From: DATDOO01 sp035293245
GTDB lineage: Bacteria > Pseudomonadota > Gammaproteobacteria > Methylococcales > Methylococcaceae
Length of the DNA: 37,517 nt
Direction of reading: 5' to 3'
Assembly: GCA_035293245.1 (NCBI GenBank)
Contig: DATDOO010000101.1
Span: 1 to 37,517 of the forward strand
Notes under the pieces: generated by a model
Databases searched by the model: none
What the model was told of the DNA's origin: nothing
What the model saw: only the letters and a program-made list of their open reading frames with translations
Position numbers and translations under genes: made by a program
In this document: piece after piece, positions 9,425 to 16,397 of the stretch
How the letters are laid out: each line of letters opens with the position of its first letter
Position numbering within the stretch: position 1 is the stretch's first letter

Positions 9425-10291
9425 ATGAACCTGATGACAACCCGCACGCCGCGCATTCCCGTCGCACCGAACTCCATCCAGAAAGGGGTTCCTCTAAAGC
9501 AACTGCTTGGACCCGAGGCGCTCGATTGCCTGGCGCACAACATCTTCCTTGTGCATCCCCGGTTTGATGAAAGGTCGTTTCGCCGCACTGCGTTGGAGGG
9601 TCTGGAGCCGCTGGGCATTCTGGAACGCGGCCAACATCTGGCCAAAGCACTGCGTCAATATCTGCCTGAGAACTATGCGGCGGCCATCGAGATGCTTCTG
9701 GCCTCTTTGACTCCCCCGCTCGCTCGAACCGACGATCTCGGTTTGGCGGTGTTTTTCTATCTGCCCCACGTTTGTTTTGTCGCCGAATATGGTTTGGAAC
9801 CCGATGGAAATGGCGGGCACGACCCGTTTGAAATTTCCATGCGGGCGCAGTACGAGCTCACCAGACGTTTCAGCGCGGAGTTTTCCATACGGCCGTTCCT
9901 GATCCGGCAACAGGAACGCACACTGGCAAAACTTATGGAATGGACAACCGATTCAGACCCTCATGTGCGGCGGCTTTGCTCGGAAGGTACGCGCCCCCGG
10001 CTGCCTTGGGCCACGCGGATTCCCGCCTTCATAGCCAATCCTGATCCCGTATTCCCGATCCTCGAAGCCCTGAAACAGGATCAAAGCCTTTATGTGCGGC
10101 GCAGCGTCGCAAATCATCTGGGCGATATTGCGAAAGACCATCCGGAAAAGGTATTTGCAATTTGCGAGCGTTGGCTGAGCGGGGCCTCCAACGAGACGAA
10201 ATGGCTCATCCGCCACGCGCTTCGCCATCCTGCCAAAAAAGGGGATAAGGCCGCACTCCAACTTAGAACCGCGGCGAAAGAACGTAAATAA
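9425..10291 (+). CDS. AlkC/AlkD-type DNA alkylation repair protein
   Basis: A 288-residue HEAT-repeat DNA glycosylase relative that removes alkylated bases (for example N3-methyladenine) without base flipping. The family signature is strong in the second half: DPHVRRLCSEGTRPRLPWA, then HEAT repeats with DQSLYVRRSVANHLGDIAKDH and ETKWLIRHALRHPAKKGDK. Many relatives continue with a C-terminal immunoglobulin-like domain. Here the frame stops soon after the last HEAT repeat, and I see no continuation in other frames. It may be the short subtype or a truncation. No Shine-Dalgarno sequence is visible before either ATG (9425 or 9434). GC is lower than in rlmM. Confidence 0.85.
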   Translation: MNLMTTRTPRIPVAPNSIQKGVPLKQLLGPEALDCLAHNIFLVHPRFDERSFRRTALEGLEPLGILERGQHLAKALRQYLPENYAAAIEMLLASLTPPLARTDDLGLAVFFYLPHVCFVAEYGLEPDGNGGHDPFEISMRAQYELTRRFSAEFSIRPFLIRQQERTLAKLMEWTTDSDPHVRRLCSEGTRPRLPWATRIPAFIANPDPVFPILEALKQDQSLYVRRSVANHLGDIAKDHPEKVFAICERWLSGASNETKWLIRHALRHPAKKGDKAALQLRTAAKERK

Positions 10292-10628
10292 CACGGGTTA
10301 CGTTTAGAGCAACGGCATGTTGCAACGATGTTGGGCCTGGCCAATTTCTGTCCAAAAACACGCCCGTGGCACGATAAACCTGCTCAAACGGGCTGGAACA
10401 CGGATTCAGATAAACCGGGACAGAACTATTTTTTACATCCCACCGCGTTACCTTTCCTCCACATGGATCATTCCATATCCACGATTGACAGCACAATTCC
10501 CCAAGCGCATCCTTCAGTCGGGAAAAGAACGAAAGCTTAGGATTTTCTTAAGTTTTTCCCGGATGCGGGTAGGTTGCAGAACTCAAACTGCTGCCGTGCT
10601 CTTTGTGAATTGACCATAGGAGGTGGTG
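10292..10628 (+). other. Gene-free stretch before the lipoprotein gene
   Basis: No believable coding frame is present in these 337 bp. There is a loose inverted repeat (CGGGAAAA at 10519-10526, TTTTCCCG at 10554-10561) with a 27-base loop. A good ribosome binding site AGGAGG lies at 10618-10623. GC falls compared with the region to the left. Confidence 0.35.
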
Positions 10629-11351
10629 ATGAAACCCATTTTACCTTTATCGCTCGTTTTTGCCGCCGCATTAACCGGCTGTGCGCCTAGAGTGACCACC
10701 AGGGAGACTTCCGTAACCCTGCCAGTTTCGAATACCGGCGGCTGGTCGCAACAGACCTATTCCTACCCGGCCAATGATACCTATTGGCCTTGCCCGACGG
10801 ATTCCTCCGGCACCGGCGGTGCGTCGGACATAGCAGGAGCGCGGCTGGTGGGGTATGACCATGCGTATGATCCCGGCACCCGCCCTTTCCCCTGTTCTCG
10901 CAATTTGATTCACATTTATCGCGCTGCCATGCAATTCGATCTTCGCGAGGTAAAAAGTCATTTACCGCGCGTCTTCGTTACGTCGGCAACGCTGCATTAT
11001 CAACGCAGGCCAGATCCAGAGGGAGGACGCAACTGCGCAGATTCATTGCTGCTTTCCAGTAAAAACTGGGAAGCACCGGGCTATACAAAACCTCCACCGG
11101 GTGATCCTTATCGCGGGGAATTACCGGCCGCCGGCGCATCATGCGGGCTTGGAGGCTGTGGGATCGACGTGACAAGCGCCGTGCGCAACTGGGTTTCGGG
11201 CACAGAACCACAATATGGATTTGTCTTGAAAGGCGAGAATGAGGCAACAGATAGCAAGGACAATGATGTTTGCCGGACACGCTATAGTAATCTCAGTATG
11301 ACGGTAAATTATAAGTATGACCTCGTCCCAATATTCCCCCCGGAAAAGTAA
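10629..11351 (+). CDS. Lipoprotein with DNRLRE-like domain
   Basis: The 240-residue protein has a lipoprotein signal with lipobox LTGC (C18) and should be lipid-anchored in the cell envelope. The mature part resembles the DNRLRE carbohydrate-associated beta-sandwich domain: strands of the type YRAAMQFDLREV, FVTSATLHYQR, then IDVTSAVRNWVSG and YGFVLKGENEA. Several cysteines (for example WPCP, FPCS, NCAD, SCGLGGC, VCRT) suggest disulphides. I chose the ATG at 10629, five bases after AGGAGG, over two GTG codons just upstream. The substrate or partner is unknown. Confidence 0.75.
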   Translation: MKPILPLSLVFAAALTGCAPRVTTRETSVTLPVSNTGGWSQQTYSYPANDTYWPCPTDSSGTGGASDIAGARLVGYDHAYDPGTRPFPCSRNLIHIYRAAMQFDLREVKSHLPRVFVTSATLHYQRRPDPEGGRNCADSLLLSSKNWEAPGYTKPPPGDPYRGELPAAGASCGLGGCGIDVTSAVRNWVSGTEPQYGFVLKGENEATDSKDNDVCRTRYSNLSMTVNYKYDLVPIFPPEK

Positions 11352-11425
11352 TTCATAACAATTACGGGTTGTCGCGCGGGTCATCCTTCGCTGAAGCCCT
11401 GAGGAAGTTGAACCGCCAACGTCAG

Positions 11426-11487
11426 ACACGATTGATTTTCGGCATGAAATCATTCGACGTACTGATCAATCGTGTTTGACCTTTTTT
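11426..11487 (+). terminator. Inverted repeat followed by a T tract
   Basis: A perfect 11-bp inverted repeat (ACACGATTGAT at 11426-11436, ATCAATCGTGT at 11465-11475) encloses a 28-base loop. Six thymines follow at 11482-11487. The position between the lipoprotein gene and the methyltransferase gene suits a terminator. The long loop and the six-base gap before the T tract make an operator or mobile-element trace possible too. Confidence 0.45.
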
Positions 11488-11518
11488 ATTTTCTATATGC
11501 TAGCTGAAATCGATCGAC

Positions 11519-12268
11519 ATGAATTGCATTTATACTGAGAACGAAAGCGCCCGCGAAAAGGCATTCGAGTCCATTTGGACCAATGATCTCGACGCAGTAT
11601 TTTCCGATGTTGCAAGCTATTATGATCGTGCAAATGCTTTTGCCACTCTGGGCCTTTTGGACCGACTGCGCCATCGTTTTGTCTCTACCATCGACATTAA
11701 ACCCAACGACAAGGTTCTGGATGTGTGCGCCGGTACCAATGCCGTTGGTATTGCTCTTTTAAAAAGGCAGCCCACTCTCGACGTCCAGGCAGTGGACAGA
11801 AGCGTTGCGATGCAGGAAGTCGGTAAAAGCCTTGCGCAAGCCCAAGGCTTTCAAATCGACAGTCGTATCTGCGATGTGCATGAGTTGCCGTTCCCCGACA
11901 ACCATTTCGATGTCGTGACACTACAATGGGCGACGCGGCATCTGCGGGTAATAAAGGTATTCTCTGAAATCCATCGGGTGCTCAAGCCCGGCGGCCACTT
12001 TTACCACTGCGACATGCTGAGGCCGGCAAACAAGCTCGTGGAGGAGATGTACTACCTTTACTTGAGGGCCAGTTTATCCATTATTTCCAAGGCATTCCGT
12101 AGCGGATCGGCATCTTTGCAATGTCGAAGCTACTTTATTCAGGCCATCCGCATGTTTTACTCAACAGAAGAGCTTTCCAACGTATTATCCGAATTGGGTT
12201 ATTCCAATATTGTCGGCACCTCTGTTTTAGGTGGAACGGTGGCGTTTCATAAGGCGCGAAAGACATAA
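11519..12268 (+). CDS. UbiE/MenG-like class I SAM methyltransferase
   Basis: A 249-residue soluble methyltransferase. Its opening (VFSDVASYYDRANAFATLGLLDRLR) mirrors the UbiE start, where F-x-x-VA-x-x-YD is typical. Motif I is VLDVCAGTNAVGIALL, with Cys-Ala in place of the common Gly-Cys. The acidic motif is QAVDRSVAM, and IHRVLKPGGHFYHCDM is the post-III motif. The usual FGLRN signature is altered to WATRHL, so the substrate may not be a demethyl-quinone. It stands away from ubiquinone genes, in low-GC DNA directly before the ATPase-phosphorylase gene. I see no strong ribosome binding site. Confidence 0.8.
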   Translation: MNCIYTENESAREKAFESIWTNDLDAVFSDVASYYDRANAFATLGLLDRLRHRFVSTIDIKPNDKVLDVCAGTNAVGIALLKRQPTLDVQAVDRSVAMQEVGKSLAQAQGFQIDSRICDVHELPFPDNHFDVVTLQWATRHLRVIKVFSEIHRVLKPGGHFYHCDMLRPANKLVEEMYYLYLRASLSIISKAFRSGSASLQCRSYFIQAIRMFYSTEELSNVLSELGYSNIVGTSVLGGTVAFHKARKT

Positions 12269-12473
12269 CCGTGTATGCGTAGGAGGATAGATGCAGAGCG
12301 CTGGGTTCGCATTTTGTCGAAGAATTGTGGCTAAGGGGGTTACATGGGAAAGATAGCGTCGTGCCATTACGACAGGTAGACCTGATCACATGTATCCTCA
12401 CCTCGTTCTCTGGCATCACTGCAAACGCCGTGCTTCGTGCATGAACGGAATGTTGGAATGTGAGACGTGACCC

Positions 12474-12528
12474 CACGACCTTGCACGACCTTGTGACCTT
12501 GTGCAAAAACATCCCTTACGGGTATGAT
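12474..12528 (+). promoter_or_regulatory. Promoter overlapped by short tandem repeat
   Basis: The 313 bp between the methyltransferase and the 968-residue gene hold no other gene. Two perfect direct copies of CACGACCTTG (12474-12483, 12484-12493) are followed by a shortened copy TGACCTTG (12494-12501). TTGCAC (12481-12486) and GTGCAA (12501-12506) also form an inverted repeat. A promoter TTGTGC (12499-12504), 18-base spacer, TATGAT (12523-12528) overlaps the repeat. A regulator bound there would block the -35 region. The gene's GTG is 54 bp beyond the -10. Confidence 0.45.
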
Positions 12529-12581
12529 CTGAGTATGTTTGCGTAGAACGGGCTAGACGTAGCCTGAAAGGAAGCTACCTT

Positions 12582-15488
12582 GTGGACGATAACTTAGGAG
12601 ATATCCGAAGTCGGTTGGGCGAGGCGCGGGCTGAGAAAGATGCGCTTTTAGACTCAGCATTCATCCAGACTCCCGAGTATCAGGCTCTTTTGCAGCAGCG
12701 TTCCGGCTATGTCGTTGTCGGAAGGCGGGGAACTGGTAAAAGCGCTCTGTTCAGAGAACTTAAGCTCGCATTCGCTGAGCAACGTAACCATCGGGTCATT
12801 TCGCTCGAGCCTGACGGGAATGAAGTCTACCCAATCCACGCGATTATTCGCAAACTGTCTTCACATGACGCCGACTACGACGCGCTTCACGAAGTAGCTA
12901 CCACGTTATGCCGATACGCGATTCTCTTGGAGGTACTGAACGACTATAGTGCATCTCGCACCAATGGTTTTTCTTTTCTGGATACTAAAGACCAAGAGCT
13001 TCTCGGGAGCCAGTTAACTTCATGGAAACAGGAAGGCTCTGGGGCTTTTGAGCGTTTGTATTGTAGAGTAAGGCCTCACCTCGAACGACAAAGCGACCCG
13101 GGCTTACTTCTCGGAGAACTAAATGTTGACCTTCAATATCGCAAGCTCTTGCACCTACTCCAGCAGTTACTCAACGCTAATGAACGGCCATACGCATTGT
13201 TGGCCGACCGCCTCGATGAGGGCTTTAGACCTGAAGATATTGGTGTCGCCTTCATAAATGGCATCGTATCCGCCGCAACAGAGTTGAGTAGCGCCATTCC
13301 CCGCCTCCGGGCGACGATATTTCTTCGGGACAACATATTTCGCGCCATACAGAAAAAAGATCGAAACTATACCCGAAATATCGAGGGCCAGGTTTTGCGT
13401 TTACATTGGGCCACTGAAAGCCTCATGCAACTCGTCGCAACTAGGCTTCGCATAGCCTTTCGGGATGGTGGTTCTGAGCAACCACATGGCGAACGGAATG
13501 GAAATCCTACCGACCAAGCTACATGGAGTAAGCATAGCACTAACGAATATCGAGGTATTGCGGGATTTCGAAAGGTTCTTGAGCTCACCCTTTATAGGCC
13601 GAGAGACTTGATTACTTTGCTCAATATTGCATTCTTTGAAGCAGCAAAACGAGGTTCAGAAAGAATCAGTCCGCATGACGTAGCAAAGTCTGCGGAAGAG
13701 GTATCAAGGGTCCGCCTTGAGGATTTGATTAAGGAATACGCGGACGCCATTCCTGGGCTTTCAGAAATACTGAACGCACTCAGCATTAGTCGGGCGCACA
13801 TGCAAACCCCTTTTGCCCGGTCACTAATCGAATCCGTCGCAATCAACACGTCTTCCGACCGAACTGCAGAGACGATTCGGCTCCTCGGATCAGCAGGGAT
13901 ACTGTATGAACTCCATTCTATTGGATTTTTGGGATATGGAGATAAGAGTGATGGACGCTTTACATTTTGCCATGACGGAAGACTAGCCAACATCGACTTT
14001 GGAGCCGATGTCGAATTGATGATTCACCCTTGCTATTGGCGTGCAATCAACGCTGTCGGCACTGACGGAATGGCGCCTGAAGTCGCAGAGGAAATCCACG
14101 ACGACTATAACGAACGTTATGAAGTAAACGTCACGTCGGTTGCAACTGAAAGACGCAAGGAGGTAATCCAAAGGTTAGTAAGTGAAGCAGAATCGCTTCC
14201 TAAAGGAAGCAATGATGAAGGGTTCTATGCTTGGGCAGCCCGTGCGCTTGGCACACTTTTGGCTTCCGGCATAAGAGACCTTGAAAGACAAAGTGATTTA
14301 CTTCATGGGCGCATCACATCAACTAAAGGCATGTGGGGTATCGTTCAAGATATCCGCCATACTAACCATCTACTATTCTTGCTTCGCAACGAAGACAAAT
14401 TAACTGTGCAGGCAATTACAGAGGCATGCTCCCGCGCGAAGAAAACACGAGATTCACGCGTGATATTCGTATGCACAAGGGCAGCAGAAGCCGTTATACG
14501 CAGAGGCCCCGAACTAGAGGCCGTAAAGCAACATTATAGTGACAATGGGCTGATAGTGGCGCACATAACAGAGAAAACCATCTGTCGCTCTCTCCGTAAA
14601 TTGCGCGACCCCACTAGCGACGGCGAGCCTGGTCGCTTCATTGTAAGTGCGATTGACCAGACTGTTTACTCTTACCTACAAAGCCGTAAACGAGAACCAC
14701 GAAAAGAAAGAGGAAATAGATCAGTGGGCGTTGCCTGCAATCTTCTGCTCGTTGTGGCAACCACAATTGAGCGTGATGCTGTTCTTGACCAGTTCCGGAA
14801 CGAGCATGGATGCACCATTGACGAGGTTTTTGCTCACAGAAGGACATACTTCAAAATCAGCGGTATTGCAGAATCGAAAATTCTACTCGTTCAATGTGAA
14901 ATCGGGTCAGGGGGGGTCGGCGCATCTCAAGCAACGGTACGCGATGCAATCGATGATTTGAATCCTGGCAGCATTGTCATGGTAGGCGTTGCGTTTGGCA
15001 TGAAGCCAGACACGCAAGAAATAGGGCAAGTACTGGTATCAAAACAACTCCGCCCTTATGAAATGCAGAGGATAGGAACGGTCGATGGCGGTGCTGTATA
15101 CACGCCACGCGGGGACCAAGTAACCGCCTCGTCGAAGCTGCTAAGCAAATTTCGGGCAGTAGAGTATTCATGGTCAGGAAAGGTTAGTTTTGGATTGCTA
15201 CTTTCCGGTGAAAAACTAATCGACAACCGAGATTACCGGGAATCCTTGGCAAAACAGGAACCAGAAGCAATAGGTGGCGAAATGGAGGGAACTGGTCTCT
15301 ATGCTGCCGCCGCTGATTTAGGCAAGGATTGGATCATCGTCAAAGGAATCTGCGACTGGGCGGATGGCAAGAAAAACGATAATAAGGACGCATTGCAACG
15401 CGAGGCAGCCGCTAAATCTGCTGCATTTGTTATTCACGCCATTTTGCGAGGGGCCTTTTCTCAGCAAAATAGAGTGGCAAAGCATTAA
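12582..15488 (+). CDS. P-loop ATPase fused to nucleoside phosphorylase domain; candidate antiphage effector
   Basis: A 968-residue fusion. Residues 1-390 are a P-loop ATPase resembling the Sll1717 family: Walker A GRRGTGKS (47-54), Walker B-like YALLADRLDEG (204-214), a sensor-like FLRDNIFRAIQ (247-257) and LYRPRDLITLLNIAF (337-351). Residues 390-490 look like winged helices. Residues 545-700 resemble a restriction-endonuclease-like fold without its acidic residues. Residues 713-955 are a PNP/MTAN phosphorylase domain with E902 (GGEMEG) and D925 (VKGICDWAD). Their 23-residue spacing equals that of Glu174 and Asp197 in E. coli MTAN. Related domains serve as ATP-cleaving effectors in Detocs, CBASS and Avs defence. 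The start is GTG at 12582, with AAAGGA at 12567-12572. GC is near 50 percent in parts counted. The defence role is inference. Confidence 0.85.
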   Translation: MDDNLGDIRSRLGEARAEKDALLDSAFIQTPEYQALLQQRSGYVVVGRRGTGKSALFRELKLAFAEQRNHRVISLEPDGNEVYPIHAIIRKLSSHDADYDALHEVATTLCRYAILLEVLNDYSASRTNGFSFLDTKDQELLGSQLTSWKQEGSGAFERLYCRVRPHLERQSDPGLLLGELNVDLQYRKLLHLLQQLLNANERPYALLADRLDEGFRPEDIGVAFINGIVSAATELSSAIPRLRATIFLRDNIFRAIQKKDRNYTRNIEGQVLRLHWATESLMQLVATRLRIAFRDGGSEQPHGERNGNPTDQATWSKHSTNEYRGIAGFRKVLELTLYRPRDLITLLNIAFFEAAKRGSERISPHDVAKSAEEVSRVRLEDLIKEYADAIPGLSEILNALSISRAHMQTPFARSLIESVAINTSSDRTAETIRLLGSAGILYELHSIGFLGYGDKSDGRFTFCHDGRLANIDFGADVELMIHPCYWRAINAVGTDGMAPEVAEEIHDDYNERYEVNVTSVATERRKEVIQRLVSEAESLPKGSNDEGFYAWAARALGTLLASGIRDLERQSDLLHGRITSTKGMWGIVQDIRHTNHLLFLLRNEDKLTVQAITEACSRAKKTRDSRVIFVCTRAAEAVIRRGPELEAVKQHYSDNGLIVAHITEKTICRSLRKLRDPTSDGEPGRFIVSAIDQTVYSYLQSRKREPRKERGNRSVGVACNLLLVVATTIERDAVLDQFRNEHGCTIDEVFAHRRTYFKISGIAESKILLVQCEIGSGGVGASQATVRDAIDDLNPGSIVMVGVAFGMKPDTQEIGQVLVSKQLRPYEMQRIGTVDGGAVYTPRGDQVTASSKLLSKFRAVEYSWSGKVSFGLLLSGEKLIDNRDYRESLAKQEPEAIGGEMEGTGLYAAAADLGKDWIIVKGICDWADGKKNDNKDALQREAAAKSAAFVIHAILRGAFSQQNRVAKH

Positions 15489-15775
15489 GCTCAATGAGAA
15501 ACTGGGATAGACCCGCTTTACTAATTTTATAGAAAGCAGAGCAATATACTTTGTTTCAAGGATCCCGCATCCACTGCGTTCTCAGTCGTAGATAATGACA
15601 TTACTTTCCATAAGATCAGTAACTCTCTGATCATTGCCACGGGCCTGACAACCCAACATACCGATATATCTATACGGACAACTCCGCGAAGTATTCCAGC
15701 GCCACCGGCCTGACCTGTCGGGGCGTTTTCTGATACCGATGAATGGCCAGGTGTTCGGAATATAGACCGTCACGA

Positions 15776-15860
15776 GGGCCGTAGGTTGGGGTGAGTCGGC
15801 GAACCCCAACATAACCCTCGCTGCCAATCGTTGGGGTTCCTGCCGTCACCCCAACCTACC
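15776..15860 (+). repeat. REP doublet in inverted orientation (REPIN-like)
   Basis: The first REP (15776-15810) has head GTAGG, stem arms GTTGGGGT and ACCCCAAC, and loop GAGTCGGCGA, the same loop as the RAYT-linked REP. The second (15830-15859) is inverted: read on the minus strand it has head GTAGG, the same stem arms, and loop GACGGCAGGA. Two opposed REPs separated by about 20 bp are the usual REPIN or BIME arrangement. Confidence 0.75.
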
Positions 15861-15989
15861 CGAACTTTCTTGGTAGGACCGTGGGATACGGCGCATAGGA
15901 ACCAAAACCATGCTGCAAGAACTCCCCTCCGGCTGGAACCGGCCCGGACGCCTGGTCAAGTTTTGCGGTAATCGGCCGCTAATTTAAGC

Positions 15990-16006
15990 GTGTCTTGAAA
16001 AGACAC
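15990..16006 (+). repeat. Perfect short hairpin before the 30-codon frame
   Basis: Arms GTGTCTT and AAGACAC enclose a GAA loop. The hairpin ends about ten bases before the GAGGAG ribosome binding site of the small frame at 16030. It could control translation or be an operator. No T tract follows, so a terminator is less likely. Confidence 0.45.
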
Positions 16007-16029
16007 ATCACCAAGCGAGGAGAGCCGCC

Positions 16030-16122
16030 ATGATTATCGTGACTTTTTGTTTGGCCCTGTCGATCAGTGCCTGGATTTACCGCCGCCACCTCCGCACCCT
16101 TTGCGCCGCGCGTGGCCGGTGA
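16030..16122 (+). CDS. Possible 30-residue membrane microprotein
   Basis: ATG at 16030 is preceded by GAGGAG (16017-16022) at seven bases, a strong signal. The product starts MIIVTFCLALSISAWIYRR and ends with a short Arg-rich tail. That is one membrane helix with a positive cytoplasmic end, as in type I toxins and other microproteins. It lies in otherwise empty DNA behind a tight hairpin. No homologue is recognised and the frame is short, so this remains tentative. Confidence 0.4.
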   Translation: MIIVTFCLALSISAWIYRRHLRTLCAARGR

Positions 16123-16397
16123 TGTTCAACCCGCAGAGCTGGCGCCATAGTTCGCGAAACCCGAGTCGATTGCGATCCGCGCCGGGTGAGTAGCGACTTG
16201 TGGCGCCGGGCGCCGCCTTCCGCAATCCCGGACGCCCGTCCCGCATCCAGAGCAGAGCGACGGGCGAGACCTGGAAATCAGTTCCAAGATTCCCACGTAC
16301 TGGAACGTTCAGGCGGACCCGCCGGCAAATGTTTCCATGACCGCAGGTCTGACGCCGAAGAATGGCAGGATGGTCGGCCTCGTGGGCACGCGGAACG

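Larger units (their letters stand above)
15489..16397. other. 909-bp accessory stretch without a large gene
   Basis: It holds the REP doublet, the short hairpin and the 30-codon frame listed separately. At about 15660-15770 one plus-strand frame ends YLYGQLREVFQRHRPDLSGR and ILPMNGQVFGI-like residues before a TAG, but it is closed upstream by a TGA and could be a decayed gene end. A second short frame (ATG at 15910, 25 codons) has no support. No clear terminator follows the ATPase-phosphorylase gene. Confidence 0.4.

Noticed and set aside
12474..12506. The tandem repeat considered as a mini CRISPR or iteron array.
   Set aside because: The units are contiguous without spacers, there are under three full copies, and no replication or cas gene is near.
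15582..15827. An 81-codon minus-strand frame across the REP doublet.
   Set aside because: Its beginning is simply the translated REP, and there is no ribosome binding site.
15910..15987. A 25-codon frame starting MLQELPSGWNRPG.
   Set aside because: It has only a distant AGGA and no hydrophobic, structural or homologous support.
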